Assembly (NCBI GenBank): GCA_023428295.1
Contig: JAEYYV010000041.1
Coordinates: 1-64,000 of the forward strand
Direction of reading: 5' to 3'
Origin: Pseudomonadota bacterium
Lineage (GTDB): Bacteria > Myxococcota_A > Polyangia > Haliangiales > Haliangiaceae
Length of the DNA stretch: 64,000 bases
The notes under the pieces were generated by a model, which was not told where the DNA came from, ran no database searches, and worked only from the letters and a program-made list of their open reading frames with translations. Position 1 is the first letter of the stretch. The number at the start of each line of letters is the position of its first letter. Below, piece by piece: positions 16,025-24,977 of this stretch. The position numbers and the translations under genes are program-made.

Positions 16025-17965
16025 TTACAGCGACTCGAGATACTGGACGAGATCGCTCAATTGCTCGGCCGACAGCTGTGAGGTGTCGCCGTGGACACCC
16101 GCAACCGCATTGCAGGAGCCGAAGCGATCCATCAGCGTCTTCGCGCAACCCGTGTGCAGGAACGGCGCGCGATCCGCGAGGCCGAGGAGGCTCGGCGTCT
16201 TGAAGTTTCCGCCGGTGCCCACGTTTGCCTTCTGGTTGTTCGTCAGCAGCGGGCCGCTGTGACACGCGACGCAGCCGACGTTGCCGTCCTCGAAGATCGC
16301 CTTGCCACGCTCGATCGCAGCGACATCACCCGGCGCCGCTTGCGGTGCGGGGACGCGATCGAGCCACGGGCCGAGCGACACCTTCTGCGCGGCCGTGAGC
16401 GTTCCACCCGACATGCGCTTCGCGAACACGTCGTCGAGGAGCACGGGCAGCGAGGTCTCGAGCGCGTCCCAGTGGTAGGGCGCGCGGTCGAGGATGTTGC
16501 CCGCGAGGCTCTGCGTGCGGCGCGGGCCCTCGAGGCCGAAGTTCCACACGATGCCGTCCTCGCGACCTTCCGGGTGGCACGACGCGCACGCGATGCCGAG
16601 CGCGGTCTGCGCGTGGAACACGTTGCGACCTTGATCGTTGCGCGCCTTGCCGGGGAGCGAGATGCGATGCGCGATCGGGCCGCCCGCTTCGCGAACGATG
16701 ATCGCCGGAGCTTCCGGATAGAAGATGAGGAGATCGCCCGCCGGCGTCCACGCGACCGACGTCGGCGCACCGAGGCGCTGGCTGTCGTTGTCGTCGTCCT
16801 CGTCTTCATCCTCGTCATCGCAACGGCCGTTGCGATCCTTGTCCTCGCAGCATCCGCCCATCGCTTGATCGGGCGGTGGGAACGGAAGGTCCTCGCCGGA
16901 ACCTCCGTTGGGCGGTGGCGATCCGGTCACGCCGTCTCCGTCGTCGTCCTCGCCACCACCGCACGGCTGCGGCTTGGGCGGCTCGCACCGATCCTCGTCG
17001 GGTGAGGACAGAATCGACGACGGGACGACGGTGACCGTGCGGCTGCCCGCGGTCACCACCGCGATCTTGTCGCCGGCCGCCGACGCAGCGATGTCGACGG
17101 GAAGAGCACCGTTGCCGATGCGCGATGCTGCCTGCCACGGCTGTCCGGGTGCGACCACGCTGACAGCGTCCTCGACCGGACCACCGCCGCAATCGCCGCC
17201 GTAACCGCCGGGCTGCTCGCTATCGAGCGTGCGCTTCACGCGGCGTTGGTGAGACATGACGATGCGACCATCGGGCATCGCGATCGTGCGCCACGCGACC
17301 GAGGCAGGCGCATCGAACTGACCGCCGCCTTGCTCGGGTGCACCGGCGTCGCCGGCGCCCGGGAAGGGTCCGCCGAAATCGAAGCGCGGCACCGTCGGAG
17401 GAGCGGTGCGCGAGACGATCGCGCCCGTGGCATCGATCGTCAGAACCTCCGCCGAGCGGAACTTGGTGAGCACGAGGTTCTCGCCCTGCACGACGACATC
17501 GCGAAGGTCGCGCTCGAGGCGAAGGCTGCGTACCGCGGCACCGCCCGCAGCGGGAAGCGTGACGAGATCGCCGGTCGAGCAAGCGACGTGGATCTGATCG
17601 CTGGCGCCGTCGTACGCGAGACCACGCGGCTCGACGCACGCGGGGCGGCGATCGACGATCGCGCCGGCCGGATCGATCGTCAGCAGCGCGTTGCCGCGAC
17701 GAAGCGCGACGTGCACGCGATGCGCGGAGTCTTCGACGAGCCGACCGGGCTCGTCGCCCGTGTCGAGCGCGAGCTCGCTGACCGCTCGGGTCGCGAGATC
17801 GATCTGGAGGATCCGATCGCGATCCGGATCCGAGACCACAGCGCGCGCACCGTCACTCGTGACGAGCACGTTGCCACCGCTGATCGGGACACCGAAGGGC
17901 TCGGGCGTCTGCCCGCGTTCGTTACATCCAGCAACCAGGACAAGTGCCAGTAGCGTCTTCCTCAT
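16025..17965 (-). CDS. Di-haem cytochrome c lipoprotein with beta-propeller-like N terminus
   Basis: 646 residues from the ATG at 17965 (MRKTLLALVLVAGC, lipobox, Cys14). Residues about 30-300 show repeated YVTN/NHL-like propeller blades (VLVTSDGARAVVSDPDRD and similar). Residues about 340-400 contain a very acidic insert (DEDEDEDDDNDSQ) near DRNGRCDD, resembling a TSP3-like calcium-binding segment. The C-terminal third has two CxxCH haem sites, CASCHPEG (C460-H464) and CVACHSG (C565-H569), as in the MauG/CcP-like di-haem fold. Its axial ligands and redox partner are unknown. It heads an operon with a Cys-rich lipoprotein and a barrel protein, suggesting an electron-transfer or periplasmic oxidation function. 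Confidence 0.85.
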   Translation of the reverse strand: MRKTLLALVLVAGCNERGQTPEPFGVPISGGNVLVTSDGARAVVSDPDRDRILQIDLATRAVSELALDTGDEPGRLVEDSAHRVHVALRRGNALLTIDPAGAIVDRRPACVEPRGLAYDGASDQIHVACSTGDLVTLPAAGGAAVRSLRLERDLRDVVVQGENLVLTKFRSAEVLTIDATGAIVSRTAPPTVPRFDFGGPFPGAGDAGAPEQGGGQFDAPASVAWRTIAMPDGRIVMSHQRRVKRTLDSEQPGGYGGDCGGGPVEDAVSVVAPGQPWQAASRIGNGALPVDIAASAAGDKIAVVTAGSRTVTVVPSSILSSPDEDRCEPPKPQPCGGGEDDDGDGVTGSPPPNGGSGEDLPFPPPDQAMGGCCEDKDRNGRCDDEDEDEDDDNDSQRLGAPTSVAWTPAGDLLIFYPEAPAIIVREAGGPIAHRISLPGKARNDQGRNVFHAQTALGIACASCHPEGREDGIVWNFGLEGPRRTQSLAGNILDRAPYHWDALETSLPVLLDDVFAKRMSGGTLTAAQKVSLGPWLDRVPAPQAAPGDVAAIERGKAIFEDGNVGCVACHSGPLLTNNQKANVGTGGNFKTPSLLGLADRAPFLHTGCAKTLMDRFGSCNAVAGVHGDTSQLSAEQLSDLVQYLESL

Positions 17966-18104
17966 CGACACGATCACCTCCAACGAGAGCGGCGGTCTTA
18001 CGACCCCGACGCCAGTGCATCGAGCATGCCGCGACTAGGGTCCCCAAAGACAGTCACTTTCTGGACGGACGACGCAGGATTGTTGCGATCCGGCCATTTC
18101 GAGC

Positions 18105-18118
18105 CTCAGAAATCTGAG
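18105..18118. repeat. Palindrome CTCAGAAATCTGAG in an intergenic region
   Basis: A near-perfect 14-bp palindrome between the kinase stop (18162) and the cytochrome lipoprotein start (17965), both on the minus strand. It is 43 bp downstream of the kinase stop and 140 bp upstream of the cytochrome start. It could belong to a terminator or operator. There is no T-tract. Two imperfect copies of a GCCATTTCG...TCAG motif also flank it (18093-18109 and 18148-18164). Confidence 0.35.
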
Positions 18119-18161
18119 ACTCGAGCGTGATCGATTGCGCAAAAAGCAGCCATTTCGCGGG

Positions 18162-19316
18162 TCAGGAACGCGTGGCTGCCAGAACCAAGAGCGCGAGCGC
18201 CACCGCACACAAGGCAACGACGAGCCAGATCCGTCGCTGGGTCTCTCGCCGCTGGAGCATCGCATCGCCGAGCGCCGGGTTCATCGCGACCACGCTCTCG
18301 CGCCGGCGCTCCATCATGGCGGCCTCGAGCGCTGGCAGCGCTGGCACTTCTTCGACGTTGCTCTCGAGGATCTCCTCGAGCGCGGTGACCGCGCTGTCCT
18401 CGCGCCGCAGCGGCTCCTTCTGTGCGAACGCCCATTCGACCCAGCTCACGAACTGACGCTGCGTGAGGCGCCCGGCCGCGAGCGACCCGATCGCGTCGCG
18501 CATCGCACCGGCGCTTTGCCATCGCTTGTTCGGATCGCGCATCAGCGCGGTCAGCACGAGCTGATCGAGCGCGGGCGGCACGTCGGGGTTGGACGCGGAC
18601 GGCGCGGGAACTGGCATCGTGCGAACGCGATCGAGGATCTCGCCTTGCTCGGGTGCATCGAACAGTCGCTTGCCGGTGAGCAGCTCGTACATCACCACGC
18701 CGAGCGCCCACAGATCGCACCGCGCGTCGAGCTTGCCGGACAGATACTCCGGCGCGACGTAGTTCAGCTTGCCCTTGATCACGCCGGCCTGACTCACCAC
18801 CGACGACTGCTTGGTCTTCGCGAGCCCGAAGTCGATCAGCTTCACCTGCCCCGTGCTCGACAGGATCACGTTCGCGGGCGAGACGTCGCGATGCACGATG
18901 CCGAGCGGCAATCCGAGCTCGTCCTTCATGCTGTGCGCATGCTCGAGCGCGTCGCACAGCTGATACGCGATCTCGAGGACGACCATGTTCGGAATGCGTC
19001 CCACGTACTCGCGACAGTGTTCCTTCAGCTGGAGCAGCGTCGGCCCCGGCACGAACTCGAACGCGATGAAGTACGTCCCGCGCAGCTTGCCGAACTCGTA
19101 GACACGGGCGATGCCGGGATGCCGCAACTGTCGCGCGAGCCGCGCTTCGTCGACGAAAGCACCGACGAGTGCGCGATTGGTCCCGAGGTGTCCGTGCAAA
19201 CGCTTCAGCGCGACCGGCCCCGAGGTGACGGCACGGGTCCTCGCGAGATGAACCGTGGCGATTCCGCCGGAGCCGAGCTCTTCATAGATCTCGTAGGATC
19301 CGAAGCGCTCGCGCAT
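18162..19316 (-). CDS. Ser/Thr protein kinase with C-terminal membrane anchor
   Basis: 384 residues with a complete Hanks kinase domain: GSGGIATVHLA loop, VALKRLH, HRDVSPANVIL, DFGLAKTKQSS and a YVAPEYLSG segment. Downstream are helical residues and a C-terminal transmembrane helix (IWLVVALCAVALALLVL) with almost no periplasmic tail, so the kinase is a tail-anchored cytoplasmic enzyme. It is the last gene of a three-gene run with a 31-bp gap to the large membrane protein gene. No sensor domain is visible, so input probably comes from interacting proteins. Confidence 0.92.
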   Translation of the reverse strand: MRERFGSYEIYEELGSGGIATVHLARTRAVTSGPVALKRLHGHLGTNRALVGAFVDEARLARQLRHPGIARVYEFGKLRGTYFIAFEFVPGPTLLQLKEHCREYVGRIPNMVVLEIAYQLCDALEHAHSMKDELGLPLGIVHRDVSPANVILSSTGQVKLIDFGLAKTKQSSVVSQAGVIKGKLNYVAPEYLSGKLDARCDLWALGVVMYELLTGKRLFDAPEQGEILDRVRTMPVPAPSASNPDVPPALDQLVLTALMRDPNKRWQSAGAMRDAIGSLAAGRLTQRQFVSWVEWAFAQKEPLRREDSAVTALEEILESNVEEVPALPALEAAMMERRRESVVAMNPALGDAMLQRRETQRRIWLVVALCAVALALLVLAATRS

Positions 19317-19347
19317 CCATTGACGAGACCAGCATCGCTAGGGGCTG

Positions 19348-22300
19348 TCAATCACGTCCTGCGGGCAGGAGGCTCGGCCCGACGATGACCTTGGACGGCG
19401 GCTCCGATCGCGCGATCTGCTGCCACGTCGTGGACCACCTCGCCCAGTACAGCGGCTCTCGTCCGTACAGCGCGTGGCGTCGGGCGAGATCGACGAGCGG
19501 CCCCTCGTAACGCGCGCCTCGGATCGTGGGTGCGAGTCGCGACGAGCGCAGCGCGTACACGATCTCGGTGTCGAACGCGTTGCCCGGCCACACCACGATG
19601 CCTTCGTCGGACACGTCGTACGGCGGCGCGGTCGCTCCCGGCGACGGAACGAGCGCGTGCTCGATCTGCTCGCGCACGAGATCGATCGCGGAGAGCTTGT
19701 AGAAGCCCGCGAGCGCGATCTCGAAGATCTCGCGCTGGTCCGAGGCGAGCTGACCGATCCATCCGAGCGATCGCATGCTCGCCACGAGCCACCCCGATTG
19801 CAGCTCGAAGCGAATCGTCGCCGGCTCCGGTGCCACGCTCGGACAGAGCAGCTCGATCTGGATGCGATTCGATCCGATCTCGACGTGTCCTGCCGCGACG
19901 TCGGTCGCGCGAAACGCGGCGCTCTCGTTGAGCATCGACACGAGCTGGCGATCGACGAACGTGACCACGGCTTCCTCGACGTGATGCAGGCCCTCGGTCG
20001 CGCGCGCCGCAGCGGCCGCATCGTTGCGCCACGCGGCGCGACGGAGCTTGGGGAACAGCTTCGGGATCGTGCCCGAGTGAAAGCCGGGACGGAGGAGACG
20101 AACCATCGTCTCGCCGTGATGACCGATCGCGAGCGGGCGCAGCGTCTTGGATCGAGTGCGGCGATACAGCCGCCAGTTCTCCTTGAGCTCCCACACGAGG
20201 AAGCCCGCGAGACCGGGCAGCACGAGCACGGTGAAGCCCGCGAAGCCCTTCGCGAGCTGTTCGCCCATCAGCACGGACGCGACGTTCGTGATTCCCTCGA
20301 GCATCGCGGGGATGAACGGGATGATGATCTTCGCGGCGACGGTGACGACGGGGAAATGCTTGATCGGGTTCGTCGTCGGCTCCACGAACAGGTTCACGTA
20401 GAGCCGGATGATGTACGTGATGATGAACCACAGCGTGCCGAACACGCCTTTGAACACCAGCTTGAGCGACGACTGACCTTGGCGAAAGCGCAGCCACTCG
20501 TCGACGCGATAGAGGAAGCGGTCGAGCGTCTCGACGAGCCGCGCGAACAGCTCGAGCGTGTACTTCACGAGGCCGGGCAGGATGTGTCCGGTGACCTGAC
20601 GGCTCGAACGCACGAGCCAATCGATCGTGATCTCCTCCGCGCGGCGCCCGTAGCGCGAGTTCATCGCGAACGCCGTCACGACGAAGCTACCGCCGACGAT
20701 GAACCAGCGCGCAGGCTCGACGACGTCGAACGTCGCGAGGAGCACGACGGCGGCGGGGAGCGCCGGCTTGACGATCCAGCGCACGAACTTGCTCGCGAGG
20801 AACCATTGCACCGCGCGCAGGCGAAGAATCGCGAGCGGCGCGTCGAACAGGAGGAACCGGATGACGCGCCAGAGCCCGCGCGCGAGGAGCGCCATCGCGC
20901 GGCGGAACAACGCGATGTGGATGAGCAGGAACAAGAAGCCCGCGCCGCCGAGCAGCGTCACGTTCGATGCGATCACGGGCTCGACGCCGCTGATCTTCTT
21001 CCACAGCGGGCCGACCATGTGCTGGAGGCCCTCGACGACGGCGAACGAGCCGAGCAGCGGCAGCATCGCGTACAGCGTGAGGAAGCGACCGACGGGCGTC
21101 CCGAACAGCACCGACGAGATCTTCTGCAGCGCTCGCATGTAGATCTCGCCGCGGCGATACACACCGTCGAGCGACGTGGACAGCTGCTTGTCGGCGCGCA
21201 GGAGCTGATCACCGCGACCGAGATCCGCGAGCGCGAGATCGGGCAGCTTCAGATCGTTGCGCGAGATAGCGTCGCGCAGGTCGCCGAGCGTGAATCGCCC
21301 GAGCGTGACCGCGCGATCGAGCAGCTCGTCGACGAGCTTCTTCTCGCCCACGCGCTCCGGCAAGCTGTGCGGATGCACGTCGACCGCATCCAGCGCGGCT
21401 TCGATCGCGGGACGAAGCGTCGCGCGCAGCTGATCGTCCGCGGCCTCGGCGATGTCGTGCAGCGCCTCGGCGAGCCGCGCGTGCTCCTCGGGAGACGCCA
21501 GCTCGCACGCGACGAGCTTGTGCACCGCGGCATGCACGTGCTTCGCGATGCGGACCTCGCGTGTCGCCGGGAGCGAACGCACGAGAGGCTGCTTGCCGCG
21601 CGAGATCGCCCAGCCGAGCACGTCGACGGCCTTGACGTCGTGCTCGGTGACCATGCCCGCCTTCTGCAGATCGTGAAGCAAGCGAGCGCCCGGATTGAAC
21701 CGCGTCGAGCGCTGCTGGGCCGCGAACGTGGCAACGGGAAGGAGCGCCTTGGACCAAGGCGGCTTCGCGACGGTGCCGAGCACGCGCGAGAGCTGCGCGA
21801 TGATCGTGTCGAGCTCGTCGAGCGCGTTGTGATCGTCGCCCGCACGCGCGTAGAGGATCGCGGCACGCGCGTGGTTGCCCTTCTTCGCGCTCTTCTGCGC
21901 GAGCGGTCGCGCGAGCGGCGTGGTGACCTCGGGCTCGACATCGGTCGCCGGCGCTTCGATCGCCACGACGAGCGGCGCCTCGGGACCACGCGGCGGTCGC
22001 GTCGCGGCGAGCAGCGCGGCGGCGTCGATATCGAGCGCGATCGTGGCGTCGACGGCCGCGCGATCGAACACCGCCGGAAACGTGCGCGCCACGGCGTGCG
22101 GCGCGAAGTGCACGAGCTCGAGGTACAGCGCGACGAACTCGACGTAGGTGCTCGTGTCGTCGGTGGGCGGCAGCAAGAGATCCTCTTGGCGCAGCACCGT
22201 GCGGATCTCGTCGAACTCCGTCTGGCCGACGCGATGGATGCGCTGGCGGATCGCGGGGAGCGCGAGCTGCTTCTTCTCGAGCAGCTCGTCGAACGTCAGG

Positions 22301-22602
22301 TGAACGCGCGCGTGAAACAGATGGCGCCACAGAAGCGACGACTCTTCGGGCGAGCCATCCGCGAGCGCGGGACGATCCCCGCTCACGACGAGGACGCGGT
22401 CCGGCAGCGAATCGATCGCGACCTTGGCATCGTCCGGCTCGAGCAACTTCGCGAGCGCGACGCGCGGGATCGCGTAGCACTGCTCGTGCGGCACCTGCAG
22501 GCCAAAGCCACGCACCTTGCGGTGGTGCTTGATCACGCGGCGGAGGACGCGCTCCTCGACCAGGATCGCGCCGACCGTTGCGAGCTCCTGATCGAAATCC
22601 AC
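19348..22602 (-). CDS. Large conserved multi-pass membrane protein, unknown function
   Basis: 1084 residues from a GTG start. The N-terminal ~450 residues are soluble and alpha-helical, with Lys/Arg-rich stretches such as AQKSAKKGNHARAAILYARA that resemble a TPR-like helix pair. The middle (about 520-840) has several hydrophobic segments (FLTLYAMLPLLGSF, NVTLLGGAGFLFLLIHIALF, TVLVLPGLAGFLVW) and repeated Arg-rich loops. The C-terminal ~220 residues are soluble again. No family is recognised; the arrangement suggests a scaffold or transport-type membrane complex subunit. It sits 30 bp after a copper monooxygenase gene and 31 bp before a kinase gene, on the same strand, so co-regulation is likely. 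Confidence 0.75.
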   Translation of the reverse strand: MDFDQELATVGAILVEERVLRRVIKHHRKVRGFGLQVPHEQCYAIPRVALAKLLEPDDAKVAIDSLPDRVLVVSGDRPALADGSPEESSLLWRHLFHARVHLTFDELLEKKQLALPAIRQRIHRVGQTEFDEIRTVLRQEDLLLPPTDDTSTYVEFVALYLELVHFAPHAVARTFPAVFDRAAVDATIALDIDAAALLAATRPPRGPEAPLVVAIEAPATDVEPEVTTPLARPLAQKSAKKGNHARAAILYARAGDDHNALDELDTIIAQLSRVLGTVAKPPWSKALLPVATFAAQQRSTRFNPGARLLHDLQKAGMVTEHDVKAVDVLGWAISRGKQPLVRSLPATREVRIAKHVHAAVHKLVACELASPEEHARLAEALHDIAEAADDQLRATLRPAIEAALDAVDVHPHSLPERVGEKKLVDELLDRAVTLGRFTLGDLRDAISRNDLKLPDLALADLGRGDQLLRADKQLSTSLDGVYRRGEIYMRALQKISSVLFGTPVGRFLTLYAMLPLLGSFAVVEGLQHMVGPLWKKISGVEPVIASNVTLLGGAGFLFLLIHIALFRRAMALLARGLWRVIRFLLFDAPLAILRLRAVQWFLASKFVRWIVKPALPAAVVLLATFDVVEPARWFIVGGSFVVTAFAMNSRYGRRAEEITIDWLVRSSRQVTGHILPGLVKYTLELFARLVETLDRFLYRVDEWLRFRQGQSSLKLVFKGVFGTLWFIITYIIRLYVNLFVEPTTNPIKHFPVVTVAAKIIIPFIPAMLEGITNVASVLMGEQLAKGFAGFTVLVLPGLAGFLVWELKENWRLYRRTRSKTLRPLAIGHHGETMVRLLRPGFHSGTIPKLFPKLRRAAWRNDAAAAARATEGLHHVEEAVVTFVDRQLVSMLNESAAFRATDVAAGHVEIGSNRIQIELLCPSVAPEPATIRFELQSGWLVASMRSLGWIGQLASDQREIFEIALAGFYKLSAIDLVREQIEHALVPSPGATAPPYDVSDEGIVVWPGNAFDTEIVYALRSSRLAPTIRGARYEGPLVDLARRHALYGREPLYWARWSTTWQQIARSEPPSKVIVGPSLLPAGRD

Positions 22603-22632
22603 TCGACCGTTGTGTACCAGCGTTGCCGAGTG

Positions 22633-23634
22633 TCAGCCACCGGGTGGAGGCGTCGCGAACATCACGCAATTGTCATCGGCCGCGTACGCCGTGTACGCCT
22701 TGTCGACAGGCCACGCGTAGCCGAAGATCATGCACATCTCGTTGTCGCCGATCCCTTCGCGGATCGTGCGGTTCAGCGTGTTCTCCCAGGTGCACGAGAA
22801 CGTGATGCCCGTCGCCTCGGTGAGATCCACGGGCGGCTCGTAGAACGTGAGCACGCCGTTGTCCGGATCGTAGCCCTTCGAGTCGAGGAACGCGTAGCCG
22901 TCGAGCGGTCCGCCGACCGCGGTCGCCTGCATCGCCTTGCCGAGCTTGTGCATGTGCGGAAGCAGCGACACGACCTGCATCGGATGCTGGCCTGGGAGCA
23001 CACAGTCCGCGGTCACGGTCTTCGTCGACAGCGGTGGGATCGTGAAGTTCTGGTACATCCAGATGAACGCACCGATCTCCCGCTCCAGCTTGGACTCGTC
23101 GATCGTGAACCACTCGTACGTAGGCGCGACGACGACCTCCTCGTCGCTAGGATTCAGGTAGTGCATCCGCGCCACGATCTCGTACGTGTCGAGGATGCGA
23201 TACGCCTCGCCGTCGGCGAACCGGTACCACTCCTCGCCGGACACCTGCGTCGACGATCCGAACAGCACGTTGCCGCCCTGGGTGACGTCGGTCGCCGGAT
23301 CGCTGTTGTCGTCGGGACAGCGGCGGATGCCCTCCCCCGTCTTGGGCCGCGTCGTGATGTTGCCGTGATGCATGCCCGGGCCGGTGCGCAGGACCGCGCC
23401 GCCGACGAAGTGCGACGGCCCGATCAGCTCGAGCGGGAAGATCCAGCACGGCTCGATCTCTTGCCCTGGCGCGAGCGTCGTGTCGGGAACGGCGATCGTG
23501 AAGCCACCGACGGTGTGAGCGGGAGGTGAGCGCGTCGGATCGGTTCCGATGGGCGGCTCCTTCATCTCGGGCGACGCATCCTGGCCGCACGCGACCACCA
23601 CCACCGTGCAGAACAACCAGGCTCTCGACATCAC
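22633..23634 (-). CDS. Copper type II monooxygenase-like lipoprotein (PHM/DBH-like)
   Basis: 333 residues with a lipoprotein signal (TVVVVAC, Cys16). The sequence reproduces the two-copper ligand set of peptidylglycine alpha-hydroxylating and dopamine-beta monooxygenases: a HH pair (H89-H90) and H158 for one copper, then HMH (H227, H229) and M300 in NEMCMIFGYAWP for the other. Spacings (68 residues from H90 to H158; 73 from H227 to M300) match the PHM core closely. The enzymes use ascorbate as reductant and hydroxylate C-H bonds; the bacterial relatives' substrates are unknown. It heads a run with a large membrane protein and a kinase. Retained ligands suggest activity, but this is inferred. 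Confidence 0.85.
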   Translation of the reverse strand: MMSRAWLFCTVVVVACGQDASPEMKEPPIGTDPTRSPPAHTVGGFTIAVPDTTLAPGQEIEPCWIFPLELIGPSHFVGGAVLRTGPGMHHGNITTRPKTGEGIRRCPDDNSDPATDVTQGGNVLFGSSTQVSGEEWYRFADGEAYRILDTYEIVARMHYLNPSDEEVVVAPTYEWFTIDESKLEREIGAFIWMYQNFTIPPLSTKTVTADCVLPGQHPMQVVSLLPHMHKLGKAMQATAVGGPLDGYAFLDSKGYDPDNGVLTFYEPPVDLTEATGITFSCTWENTLNRTIREGIGDNEMCMIFGYAWPVDKAYTAYAADDNCVMFATPPPGG

Positions 23635-23792
23635 CGTGACGCTACTACGGTCCGTGTCCGAGATCCTCCCCGCTTGTCAGCGGCGCGCGGCGGGGACCGT
23701 CGTCGACGAGGTCTCGGGCCGATGCTCGTGACGCGGTTGCAGCCGTCTCTCGCGGCGTATCCCGACGTCCCGCCCGATCTCGATCGAAGACC

Positions 23793-24959
23793 CTAGCCGC
23801 CGAGAAACGCGATCGAGATCGAGACGGCAGCGTCGAGCGAGGTGCACTCGTGCATCGATCGCTTGTCGCCATCGATGCATGTCACCGCCGAGCCGACGAA
23901 CGTGCAGCGACGCGTTCCGTGGACCACACCGAGATCCGTCCATTGCTGGCGGCGCAAGAGTCGCGGCGTGTGATGGCTGCCGGCGCGCTGGAACGCGGCC
24001 GCGAGCACGGGCAACTCGTGATCCGCGGCGCAGCCAAAGAACGGCGTGATGGGGGAGGCGGACAGCGCGGCTTCGATCTTCGCGACGGCGTGCGCTAGAT
24101 CGATCGCCGGTTCGTCGCCGACGAGGATCGCGCCGCCGTCTGTGGGCGTGACGATCGGGTAGTCGCCCACCCACGGGAAGTGCGAGCTGGCCGAGAAGCG
24201 GAGTCGGTGCAGGCTCGAGTACGTGTAGAAGCGCGTGACGATCGGGCTCTTCGCGAGGAGCGCGATCAGCGGGGCGAGCGGAACCAGCACATCCTCTGGA
24301 TCGGCGATGCGATCGACGACGCAGAGCCAGTGCCACCGCGCAGGATCCTCTTCGAGCACCTCGGCGTGGCGCTCGAGCGTGACTCCTCGCGCGGCGAGCG
24401 CGGCCACCGGTGCCGCCTCGTACACCCACGCGGAGATGGCGCCGCGAACATCGGAGAGCTCGAGTCCGCTCGCGACCTGAACCTGACCGACGAAGAACGT
24501 GACCTCGCTGCCGAGCACGCGACACGCGCGCATGCCTTCGGCGTAGATCCACAGCTCGTACATCGGCTCGGGACCGAGGTGCCACGTGACGCGGTCCAGC
24601 TCGCGCTCCACGAAGGCCGCGATCGCACGAGCCGCTCGCTTGCGAGCGTCGACGAACGGAGCGACCACGACGAGCTCGTCGAGCTTCGAGCCGCCGATCC
24701 AGTGGCGAACCGCGACGAGGAAGGGCTCGACCGAGCGCGTGCGTCCATGTGCGGCGGTCACGCGATCGTCGATGAAGTCGACGGAGAGCTCGAGTCCGGT
24801 GTCGTCCTCGTGCCAGAGACAGCGCGCGACGATCGAGCGCGTGTCCGCATCACCGGCGGTGACCCGCCAGTGAACGCCCTCCCCTTTCGCGATCGCATCG
24901 ATCCCCACCGCCCGCAGCTCGCTCGCCACGTCGTGTGCCACCCGCTCCTCGTCCCGCAT
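23793..24959 (-). CDS. Hypothetical cytoplasmic protein
   Basis: 388 residues without a signal or membrane helix. No motif of a known family is visible. The N-terminal half is Glu/Asp/Val-rich (WRVTAGDADTRS, ELSVDFIDD), and a Cys-containing C-terminal part (FFGCAADHELPVLAAAF, GTRRCTFVGSAVTC) follows. It starts 18 bp after the stop of the HDOD gene, so the two probably share a transcript. A regulatory partner of the HDOD protein is possible. I cannot assign a function. Confidence 0.65.
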   Translation of the reverse strand: MRDEERVAHDVASELRAVGIDAIAKGEGVHWRVTAGDADTRSIVARCLWHEDDTGLELSVDFIDDRVTAAHGRTRSVEPFLVAVRHWIGGSKLDELVVVAPFVDARKRAARAIAAFVERELDRVTWHLGPEPMYELWIYAEGMRACRVLGSEVTFFVGQVQVASGLELSDVRGAISAWVYEAAPVAALAARGVTLERHAEVLEEDPARWHWLCVVDRIADPEDVLVPLAPLIALLAKSPIVTRFYTYSSLHRLRFSASSHFPWVGDYPIVTPTDGGAILVGDEPAIDLAHAVAKIEAALSASPITPFFGCAADHELPVLAAAFQRAGSHHTPRLLRRQQWTDLGVVHGTRRCTFVGSAVTCIDGDKRSMHECTSLDAAVSISIAFLGG

Positions 24960-24977
24960 AGAACCAATCGTATCGCG

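Noticed and set aside
19474..23529. 1351-residue open frame on the plus strand
   Set aside because: It lies antisense to the large membrane protein and copper monooxygenase genes. Its Arg/Glu/Asp-rich text is the usual mirror of high-GC coding DNA.
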